A stretch of DNA of 26,936 nucleotides. Origin: SHLQ01 sp047638715. Lineage in GTDB: Bacteria; Actinomycetota; Acidimicrobiia; Acidimicrobiales; SHLQ01. Within the stretch, counting starts at the first letter, position 1. Each line of letters starts with the position of its first letter. The translations under genes were made by a program, and so were the position numbers. The DNA lies in the NCBI GenBank assembly GCA_047638715.1, contig JBLIMK010000056.1, positions 1 to 26,936 on the forward strand. Reading direction: 5' to 3'. Shown piece by piece: positions 7,559-15,300 of this stretch. The notes beneath the pieces are model-generated. The model worked only from the letters and a program-made list of their open reading frames with translations. It had not been told where the DNA came from and did not search any database.

Positions 7559-8898
7559 CGCATGGTCACGGTCTCAGCCCTAGGAACGGGTGGGGCAGAG
7601 CTCATCGGTGTGACGTGGCGGGTCCAGTCCGCCACCGAACCGAGTGCGTTGGCAACGTTCAGCCCACTTTGGAGTCCGTCTTCGTGGAACCCATACCCGC
7701 ACCAAGCCCCGGCGAACCAAATTCGTCGTCGACCCTGGATCACGGCGAGTTCGTGCTGGGCTGCGATCGCGGCGGTGTCGAACTGCGGGTGAGCGTATTC
7801 AAACGTCTGGCACAGGTCACCCCGCGGCTCTCGCTTCGGGTTCAACGTTACGAAAAGATCATCTCCTTCGATGTTCTGAAGGCGGTTCATCCAGTAGGTG
7901 AGTGAGGTTCTGTCGTGGTGTCCTACGGGATCGGCGAGCGAGTTCCAGCTCGACCACAGCCGGCGTTGAGTCGGCATCAGTGCAGGGTCTCGATGCAGGA
8001 CCGCGACATTCGACTCGTACCTGATCGCGCCGAGTACTCGACGCTCGCCTGGTGTGGCCTCGTTGCCGAGCATCCGGAGCGATTGGTCGGAGTGGGTGGC
8101 GAGTACCACGTGGTCGAACGTTTCTGAGCGATCACCCGCCGTGACGGCCACCGAGTCTCCTCGGCTGGTGACCGACTGCACCGGAGCGCTCGTCAAGACT
8201 TTCGCGCCGCAGTTCGTCAACCGGTCGTGCAGCCGTTGGACGTACTCGCGGCTACCGCCGCTCACGGTTCGCCATTGGGGTGCGCCGGTAATACGTATGA
8301 GCCCGTGGTTGTCGAGGAAGCGCAACAGGGATTCCGCTGGGTAGTCGAGAATCTGTTCGCCGTTCGCCGACCAGACGGCAGCGGTCATCGGCACGACATA
8401 ATCGCGGATGAACCCGTCGCTGTATCGGTTGGCCCTAAGAACCTGACCAATCGTTGCGCCGTCCGCCTCGGTGAGAAGTGTGCGGCCATGTTTTCGGAAG
8501 CGCAGGAGATCGACGATCATCCGTCGGAACCGAGGTGACTCAACGATCGCTCGATTTCGAAGTAACCCACTCGCTCGACCGGCGTACTCGAGGCGGCCTG
8601 GATCGCTGAAAGAGAACGACATGTCGCTCGCTTCGGTTGCGACGCCCAATTCAGCGAGGAGCCCGATGAGATTCGGATAGGTCTGCTCGTTGTAGACAAT
8701 GAATCCGGTGTCGACAGATATCGGAGTCTGCCGGTCGTCAAGGACGACCGTGTTGGCATGCCCCCCGAGGCGATCAGCGGCTTCGTAGAGGGTTACATCA
8801 TTGAGTCCAGATCCGTTTCGAGGATCCGCTAGAACCCACGCCGCACCGAGGCCCGCTATACCCGAACCGACCACCGCGATCCTCTGTTTTGGACTCAT
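7555..8898 (-). CDS. FAD-dependent amine-oxidase-like oxidoreductase
   Basis: 447 residues with an N-terminal FAD-binding Rossmann motif IAVVGSGIAGLGAAWVL (7-23), followed by VTLYEAADRLGGHANTV and SVDTGFIVYNEQTYPNL, all typical of the NAD(P)-binding amine oxidase superfamily members that pair with DUF1365. The C-terminal FAD-contacting segment IWFAGAWCGYGFHEDGLQSG is also visible. Inferred role: redox step (desaturation or oxidation) on a modified acyl chain. It is the first gene of a three-gene operon. The ATG at 8898 has a TACGGT -10 box 7 nt upstream, so translation is probably leaderless. Confidence 0.9.
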   Translation of the reverse strand: MSPKQRIAVVGSGIAGLGAAWVLADPRNGSGLNDVTLYEAADRLGGHANTVVLDDRQTPISVDTGFIVYNEQTYPNLIGLLAELGVATEASDMSFSFSDPGRLEYAGRASGLLRNRAIVESPRFRRMIVDLLRFRKHGRTLLTEADGATIGQVLRANRYSDGFIRDYVVPMTAAVWSANGEQILDYPAESLLRFLDNHGLIRITGAPQWRTVSGGSREYVQRLHDRLTNCGAKVLTSAPVQSVTSRGDSVAVTAGDRSETFDHVVLATHSDQSLRMLGNEATPGERRVLGAIRYESNVAVLHRDPALMPTQRRLWSSWNSLADPVGHHDRTSLTYWMNRLQNIEGDDLFVTLNPKREPRGDLCQTFEYAHPQFDTAAIAAQHELAVIQGRRRIWFAGAWCGYGFHEDGLQSGLNVANALGSVADWTRHVTPMSSAPPVPRAETVTMR

Positions 8899-8905
8899 TG
8901 CTCAG

Positions 8906-8911
8906 ACCGTA
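8906..8911 (-). promoter_or_regulatory. -10 box of the acyl-chain-modification operon
   Basis: TACGGT on the minus strand ends 7 nt before the ATG of the FAD oxidoreductase. It fits the TANNNT leaderless pattern repeated in this window. No convincing -35 is seen at 16-18 bp, which may indicate an activator or extended recognition. Confidence 0.5.
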
Positions 8912-9011
8912 CACGCGCGACTTGAGGGGTGAATGACCGTATGAATGATCCAGAAGTTTCGTGACAACTAGCACAGCGCCCTCGGTCTTGCGGCGCGGCG
9001 ATTCGCCCAGG

Positions 9012-9356
9012 TCAGGTACTCGGCGCGACCCTGAATGCTCGATCTGCGGACGAGTAAGAGAGCAAAACCTCTGCCTGGTCAGCCCCAACACTTCGTAGCC
9101 TATGAACGGCGCCGCGTGGAACCATCGTGTGTTCCCCCCGTGTGATGCGAACCGACGCTCCGTCGGTCACACACTCGAGTTCGCCACTCAGGACATACAC
9201 CGACTCTTCACAGTTGTCGTGAGCGTGGGCATCGGTCTCGTTGCCTGATGGCAGCCACATGCGAGCGATCGACAGTTCCTGACTGTTCCCCACCCCGGCA
9301 CCGGCCATCCACTCGATGACGCCCCACGCAAACTCGGCTCTCACGGAATTGGTCAT
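9012..9356 (-). CDS. Cupin domain-containing protein
   Basis: 114 residues from the ATG at 9356. The ATG at 9392 is possible, but 9356 has a TACGTT box 7 nt upstream and GGAG just before it. Single-domain cupin: motif 1 is HAHDNCEESVYVLSGELEC (two His and a Glu for metal binding), motif 2 is PRGAVHRLRSVG with the fourth ligand His. Such small cupins bind a metal and act as dioxygenases, isomerases or sensors; no substrate can be assigned. Divergent from the CoxL-like gene with 72 bp between the starts, so the two may share control. Confidence 0.85.
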   Translation of the reverse strand: MTNSVRAEFAWGVIEWMAGAGVGNSQELSIARMWLPSGNETDAHAHDNCEESVYVLSGELECVTDGASVRITRGEHTMVPRGAVHRLRSVGADQAEVLLSYSSADRAFRVAPST

Positions 9357-9363
9357 GGGCTCC

Positions 9364-9369
9364 AACGTA
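9364..9369 (-). promoter_or_regulatory. -10 box of the cupin gene
   Basis: TACGTT on the minus strand, 7 nt before the ATG at 9356; it decides the shorter start for the cupin. Confidence 0.45.
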
Positions 9370-9416
9370 GTCGGAATCGCTGAAGTCCCCATCTAGATCG
9401 AGGGGCGCCCACTTGG

Positions 9417-9422
9417 TAAGTT
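9417..9422 (+). promoter_or_regulatory. -10 box of the CoxL-like gene
   Basis: TAAGTT ends 6 nt before the ATG at 9429, with no Shine-Dalgarno in between, consistent with a leaderless message. No strong -35 is evident. Confidence 0.5.
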
Positions 9423-9428
9423 GCTGCG

Positions 9429-11741
9429 ATGAATGATTCTTTGCTGGGAACGTCGGTGCTTCGCTCGGAAGACCCTCACCTATTGCGAGGCGACACCACC
9501 TACGTTGCCAACATCGAGCTCGACGATGCGCTGGTCGTACAGTACGTGACGTCGACCGAAGCTCACGCGCTGATCACCAGCATCGATATCTCCGACGCAA
9601 GATCGATGCCCGGCGTAGTCGACGTCGTGACCGCCGCAGACCTCGATCTTGGGCTCATGCCCATTGTTAATCCTGATTACCCTGAGCTTGCGCGCCGCCC
9701 GATCCTCCCGTCGGATCGGGTCCTGTTCGTGGGCCAGGCAATAGCCGCGGTCGTGGCCGAGACCGAGGCCCAGGCCCTCGACGCAATCGAGCAGATCATC
9801 GTCGAGTACGACCCGCTGCCAGCGGTGGTCACGCTCGAAGATGCTGCAGCCGATGAGACGCTGCTGTTCCCCGACGTCGGCACGAACGTGATGCTGGCCG
9901 AGAGCGGCGGAACCGATGGCCCACCAGACTTCAGCGACTGCGAGGTGGTACTCGAAACCGAGTTCGTGAACCAACGTGTCGCGCCGGCGCCGATCGAGAC
10001 CCGGGTATCTGCATCGCTGTGGACCGATGAAGGACGCCTCGTTCAATACGCGTCATGCCAAGGTGTGCATCCTCTTCGCGCTGGCCTCGCTGCCATTTAT
10101 GGACTTGAGGAGAATGAGGTTCGCGTCATCACTTCCGATGTTGGGGGCAGCTTTGGCGCAAAGATTCGCCTGTACCCCGAGGACGTCGTCCTGCCTGCCT
10201 TGGCTCGCAGGGCAGGGCGCGCCGTCCGTTGGGTGCCGACGCGCACAGTCGACATGGCCGGCATGGGCCATTCACGCGGACAACGCCAGCGCGTGAAGAT
10301 CGGCGGCGACCGTGACGGCACGCTCAAGGTGGTCGCTGTTGAGCTGCTCGTGCACTGCGGCGCCTTCGCCGAGTTGGGCGGGCCACTCGCCCGAAACGCT
10401 GCCCGAGTGCAACCCGGCCCATTTCGCATGCGTGCGCACTGGAATCTTTGCTGTCTAGTGACCAACACGACGCCGATCGTGGCCTATCGAGGCGCAGGTC
10501 GACCCGAGGGTGCTGCGCTCATCGATCGCGCGGTAAACCAATTCGCGGCCGAGATCGGCATGGACCAGGTCGAGATTCGCCGAAAGAACATGCTGACGGC
10601 CAACGAGCTCCCGACCACCAACCCAACCGGCGTGTATCTCGACACCGGCGACTACCCCGAAGCGCTCGAGCTTCTCGTCGGCGAGCTCGGGTACGACGCG
10701 CTCCTGGCCGAACAGGCGAGCAGGCGAGCGTCCGGTTCGGACAAACAACTGGGCGTCGGGATCTCAACGTTCATCGACCGCACGGCTGGCATGCCCGGTT
10801 CGGAGTATGGCTCGGTCGAGCTGGCGGCCGATGGTCGATTGCGTGTGCTCACCGGATCATCGCCGTATGGGCAGGGCCACTACACGACATGGGCCATGCT
10901 CGTCGCCGACCGTACGGGCGTTCCGTTCGATCGGATCGATGTGATTCACGGCGACACCGACATCGTTCCCCGGGGCCGAACCACCGGTGGTTCGCGGTCG
11001 GTGCAAAAGGCTGGGTCGGCCATTGCTCTAGCGACCGACCAACTCGTCGTGGCCGCCCGTCAGCGAGCCGCGGACCAGCTGGAGGCACCTGTCGATGATG
11101 TCGTGCTCGACCTGTCGGAGGGCCGTTTTCACGTCGTGGGTTCACCGGCGGCTGCGTCTGTCAGCTGGCTTGAGATCGCGGAGGTGCTGCTGAACGAACA
11201 GGCTGCAGCCGACGATCACGGCGAGTACTCCGGGTTGCGATGCGAGGTCGACTACGAACCGGATGGAGCGACCGCCCCCTACGGCGCGTACGGCGCGGTC
11301 GTCGAGGTCGATACAGCCACAGGAGCGGTCGAACTCCTGCGGATGATCACCGTCGATGACGTCGGCACCATCATCAATCCCATGCTTGCGTTAGGCCAGG
11401 TGCATGGTGGCCTCGCGCAGGCCATTGGTCAGGCGTTGTTCGAAGAGTTCGTCTACGACGATGCCGGCAATCCACTCACCTCGAACTTCTTGGACTACAC
11501 GATGCCCTCGTCCGCGGAGCTGCCGTCCTTCGAATGCCACCTCACCGAACACCCGACGCCTCAGAACCCCCTCGGAGCGAAGGGGATCGGCGAGTCCGGA
11601 ACGATCGGCGGAGTGCCAGCGGTGCAGAACGCGGTGATCGACGCTGTCGGGCATCTCGGTGTGCGGCACCTGGACATCCCGCTCACGCCACAGCGTGTCT
11701 GGAAGGCCATCAATAAGGCAAGCCCCGAGTCGGATCGCTAG
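9429..11741 (+). CDS. Xanthine dehydrogenase-family molybdopterin-binding subunit (form II CoxL-like)
   Basis: 770 residues, the normal length of the large subunit of molybdenum hydroxylases. Features in order: N-terminal aldehyde oxidase/XDH a/b hammerhead domain (RGDTTYVANIELDDALVVQYV, VGQAIAAVVAETEAQA), the Mo-cofactor domain with GGSFGAK (239-245), the active-site loop AYRGAGR (352-358), and KGIGESGTIGG with the catalytic Glu E722. AYRGAGR is the form II signature; genuine CO dehydrogenases carry AYxCSFR, so CO oxidation should not be assumed. The enzyme would hydroxylate an aromatic, heterocyclic or aldehyde substrate. No medium (FAD) or small (2Fe-2S) subunit gene is adjacent: its neighbours are a cupin and a nitroreductase, so its partners must be encoded elsewhere or be fused/shared. 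Confidence 0.93.
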   Translation: MNDSLLGTSVLRSEDPHLLRGDTTYVANIELDDALVVQYVTSTEAHALITSIDISDARSMPGVVDVVTAADLDLGLMPIVNPDYPELARRPILPSDRVLFVGQAIAAVVAETEAQALDAIEQIIVEYDPLPAVVTLEDAAADETLLFPDVGTNVMLAESGGTDGPPDFSDCEVVLETEFVNQRVAPAPIETRVSASLWTDEGRLVQYASCQGVHPLRAGLAAIYGLEENEVRVITSDVGGSFGAKIRLYPEDVVLPALARRAGRAVRWVPTRTVDMAGMGHSRGQRQRVKIGGDRDGTLKVVAVELLVHCGAFAELGGPLARNAARVQPGPFRMRAHWNLCCLVTNTTPIVAYRGAGRPEGAALIDRAVNQFAAEIGMDQVEIRRKNMLTANELPTTNPTGVYLDTGDYPEALELLVGELGYDALLAEQASRRASGSDKQLGVGISTFIDRTAGMPGSEYGSVELAADGRLRVLTGSSPYGQGHYTTWAMLVADRTGVPFDRIDVIHGDTDIVPRGRTTGGSRSVQKAGSAIALATDQLVVAARQRAADQLEAPVDDVVLDLSEGRFHVVGSPAAASVSWLEIAEVLLNEQAAADDHGEYSGLRCEVDYEPDGATAPYGAYGAVVEVDTATGAVELLRMITVDDVGTIINPMLALGQVHGGLAQAIGQALFEEFVYDDAGNPLTSNFLDYTMPSSAELPSFECHLTEHPTPQNPLGAKGIGESGTIGGVPAVQNAVIDAVGHLGVRHLDIPLTPQRVWKAINKASPESDR

Positions 11742-11754
11742 CGAGCGGTCTGGG

Positions 11755-12270
11755 TCACCAGCGGTCGCGGTGGACCACGTCATCGAAGGAGCGCCGGTTT
11801 GGCTTTTTGATGACTGCCAACGGACGATCTGCGGGATGGCCGAGCGCCAGCAAGTAGGCAGCGTAGTGATCGTCGGGCAGCCCGAGAATCTGTCGTGCGA
11901 TGTCCTGCTCTCCCACCGCTGCGTGGGCGGTGCCGATGCCGAGATCGGTAGCGGCCAACATCATGGCCATCGTTGCTTGCCCGAGGTCGTACTGGTCCAT
12001 GGCGTGGTACCGCTCGGATTCGGGCTCGGGCAACACCAACACGATGGTCGCCGTCGATCCGGGAACGTGGCCGGCGCCTTTCCACACGGTGCCGAGTTCG
12101 GTGAGTTTCTCGCTGTCGGTGACCACGACGAAGTCCCACTTCTGGCGGTTCGAAGCCGACGGACTTCGCCGCCCAGCCTCCAGAATCCGGTCGAGATCGA
12201 CGTCCGCGATCGGCTCATCTGTGTAGCTGCGCACATTACGGCGAGCCCTCAACGCATCCCAAGTCTCCAC
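11755..12270 (-). CDS. Nitroreductase family protein
   Basis: 171 residues from a GTG at 12270. The FMN-binding signature ARRNVRSYTDEPI (with R-x-x-R-x-Y) and AGRRSPSASNRQKWDFVVV are at the N-terminus; DQYDLGQATMAMMLAATDLGIGTAHAAVG and LALGHPADRPL complete the fold. These are cytosolic flavoproteins that use NAD(P)H to reduce nitro, quinone or related compounds, or act as dehydrogenases or BluB-like enzymes; the substrate is undetermined. A TAACCT box lies 6 nt before the GTG, indicating its own leaderless promoter although the large glutamate dehydrogenase gene ends only 30 nt upstream. It converges on the CoxL-like gene with a 13-nt gap. Confidence 0.9.
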   Translation of the reverse strand: METWDALRARRNVRSYTDEPIADVDLDRILEAGRRSPSASNRQKWDFVVVTDSEKLTELGTVWKGAGHVPGSTATIVLVLPEPESERYHAMDQYDLGQATMAMMLAATDLGIGTAHAAVGEQDIARQILGLPDDHYAAYLLALGHPADRPLAVIKKPNRRSFDDVVHRDRW

Positions 12271-12276
12271 ACCGAG

Positions 12277-12282
12277 AGGTTA
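12277..12282 (-). promoter_or_regulatory. -10 box of the nitroreductase gene
   Basis: TAACCT on the minus strand, 6 nt before the GTG at 12270, with a CTGACG-like -35 about 16 bp further upstream that overlaps the end of the glutamate dehydrogenase gene. Confidence 0.45.
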
Positions 12283-12300
12283 GTGCGCTCGAGCCATTCG

Positions 12301-15300
12301 TCAGCCCGTCCGGCTAATTAGGCTTCGCACTTCCCTGCTTGCGACCAAGAGCGTCGTCAGGTCACCTATCGCCGTTGCTCGGATGTCGCTGATCGTGCGC
12401 CGGTAATACTCGACTGGGCCCGGATTCTCAGCCATCCAGAGTTCGACGCGCTCGCGACCAGCAAGGTGGGTCTCGCCCTTCGCCACAACGCGAGCCGTCA
12501 AGGCCCGATGATCTTCGTAGAGATCCCCGCGAAGCGTCAGACGAGCAAGTGTCTCCCACTGGGTGTCTCGAGGAAGAGCGAGGATTCGTTCGCGCAACCA
12601 GGTCAGATCGAGGAACTCAGCAACGTTGAAGTGCACGCCGGCAACCTCGGAAACAGGTTCATCCGTGCCACTCGCGACCACGACGATGTCGAGCGAGGCG
12701 AGTGATGGGCCGAGCCCGGCAACCCGAAGGGCAAGATCCTCGGGGATCCCCGCCGCGATGTGATTCGCAACACGGTCGTCGAGCGATGCTTTGTCGGTGC
12801 CGACGAGCTGGTCGCTCAGACTCGCGTTCGTCTCGCGGACTGCGGCAGCAAGATCGGCGACCGCGTCGGTCGCGCTAAAGGGATACGGGCGGGATCGCAC
12901 GAGCAATCGGGTCGCCCGCTCGGCCAACTGTCGTGCACTGAGGTGAATCGCCAACTGCTGTTCAGCTTGGAGGACGTTGTCGAGCCGGTTCACGTCCGAC
13001 GTCAGCGCGTCGAGTTCAAAAATCTCCCAAGCAGCCATGTGTGCTGCCGCAATCTCATGAGACGGCGCCGATGTTTCCTGTCCGAGGCGATACACCATGG
13101 ACGTGCCTGCACGGTTGACTACCCGATTCGCAATCTGGTTGGCGATGATCTCTCGCCGCAACCTATGTGCGGGGATCTGGTCCGAGAATGGCTTGCGTAG
13201 CGGCTCAGGAAAATAGTGCGACAACGTCGGCAGGAAGAAGGCGTCGTCGGGAACATGCGAATCGAGCAGCTGCGCCTGCAATATGTTCTTCGTGTAGGCG
13301 ATCAGGACAGCAAGCTCGGGCGCCGTGAGCCCCTGTCCGGCGAGACGTCGATCAGCGAGCGCCTCTCCGTCGGGCAGATGTTCGAGCTGACGGTCGAGCA
13401 ATCCCTGCGACTCCAAATTTGCAAGGTAACGAGCATGAACGTCGACCATGCTCGCAGCTTCGAGGCGTTCGGTACTGAGGACTTGCGTCTGGTCGTAGTT
13501 GTTGGCGAGCACGAGGGTGCCCACCTCGTCGGTCATTTGTTCAAGAAGAGCGTTTCGCTGTTTATCGGTGAGATCTCCGTCGGCAACTACACGATCGAGC
13601 AGGATCTTGATGTTGACCTCGTGGTCGCTGCAGTCAACGCCGCCAGCGTTATCGATGGCGTCGGTATAGATCCGACCGCCGAGATTCGCGAACTCGATTC
13701 TCCCGAACTGTGTCATTCCGAGGTTGCCACCCTCGCCAACGACACGAGCGCCTAGGACGGGAGCGTCGACGCGAATGTTGTCGTTCGCTTTGTCGCCGAC
13801 GTCGGCATGACTTTCATGCGACGATTTCACGTACGTCCCGATCCCACCGTTCCAAAAGAGGTCGACCCGAGCACGCAAGATCGCACTGATGAGCTCGTCG
13901 GGTGTGAACGCCCCGTGGTCGACTCCAAGCGACCGACAGATCTCTGGAGTCGGTGAAATCGACTTGCTCTTGCGGTCGTAGATTGCGCCGCCGGATGAAA
14001 TGAGCGACTCGTCGTAGTCTGCCCAACTCGAGCGCGGGAGGTCGAAGAGTCGCTGTCGCTCAACGAACGAAGAGGCAGCATCGGGGTCAGGATCAAAGAA
14101 GAGGTTTCGATGGTCGAACGCGGCGATGAGCCTCGTCTGTTCTGAACGGAGCATCCCGTTTCCGAAGACATCGCCGGACATGTCGCCGACGCCGACGACG
14201 GTGAATGGCTCCGACTGGACATCTCGTCCGAGCTCGCGAAAGTGGCGCTTCACCGACTCCCACGCTCCGCGAGCGGTGATGCCCATTCCTTTGTGGTCGT
14301 AACCGTTCGAGCCGCCTGAGGCGAACGCGTCTCCGAGCCAGAAGCCGCGCTCTATGGCCAACGCATTCGCGATGTCGGAGAAAGTCGCGGTCCCCTTGTC
14401 TGCTGCCACGACGAGGTACGGATCGTCGGCGTCGTGTCGAACCGTGTTCTCGGGCGGTACCACCGCATCGTCGACCAGGTTGTCGGTCAGATCGAGAAGT
14501 GCGCCGACGAAACCCTTGTAACACTCGACGACTTCGGCCATGAGTTCGTCGCGGTCGCTCGGACGTCGCTTCAGAACGAATCCGCCCTTGGCTCCGGCCG
14601 GCACGATGACGGCATTCTTCACCATCTGCGCCTTGACGAGCCCGAGCACTTCTGTCCGGTAGTCCTCGTTTCTGTCGGACCACCGAAGGCCGCCTCGGGC
14701 GACCGGACCAGACCGAAGGTGCACACCCTCGAATCTTGGCGAGTACACGAAGATCTCGAAGGTCGGCCGTGGTTCGGGCAACTCGAGAATCTGCTTCGGA
14801 TCGAGCTTGAGCGCCAGCGAAGCACGTGGGTTTCCGTCGATGTCTAGTTGGAAGTACGTCGTTCGAAGGGTCGATTCGATCAAGTTGTGGAATTGGCGAA
14901 TGATGCGATCCTGATCGAGGATCGAAATGTCGCCGAGTGAAGCATCGATGCTCTCGGATACGTCGGCACACGCCTGGGCACGGTCGCTAATGTCGGGATC
15001 GAAGCGGACAAGAAAGAGGTCGACCAGCAGCCGTGCGACGGTGCAGTGTTCTTCCAGCGTTCGCTCGATGTAGGTCTGGCTATAGGCAGTGTTTGTTTGA
15101 TGCAGGTAACGCGCATAGGCGCGCAGCACGCCGACCTCGCGGGGATGCAGACCTGCCGACAGGACGAGACGGTTGAAGCCATCATCAGCGACGCCGTTGG
15201 TCCATACCGCCGAGAACGACTCTTCGAGCAGGCTGGCGGCGTCGGCGAAATCGAGCTGATGTTCCCCATGCTCGAGCGAGAAGTCGTAGATCCAGACGTT

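Noticed and set aside
9429..11741. Carbon monoxide dehydrogenase (coxL) assignment
   Set aside because: The active-site loop is AYRGAGR, not the AYxCSFR of true CO dehydrogenases, and no coxM/coxS genes are adjacent.
14093..14971. Long minus-strand alternative frame inside the glutamate dehydrogenase gene
   Set aside because: It is arginine-rich and of shadow type; the glutamate dehydrogenase frame has all the family motifs across the same interval.
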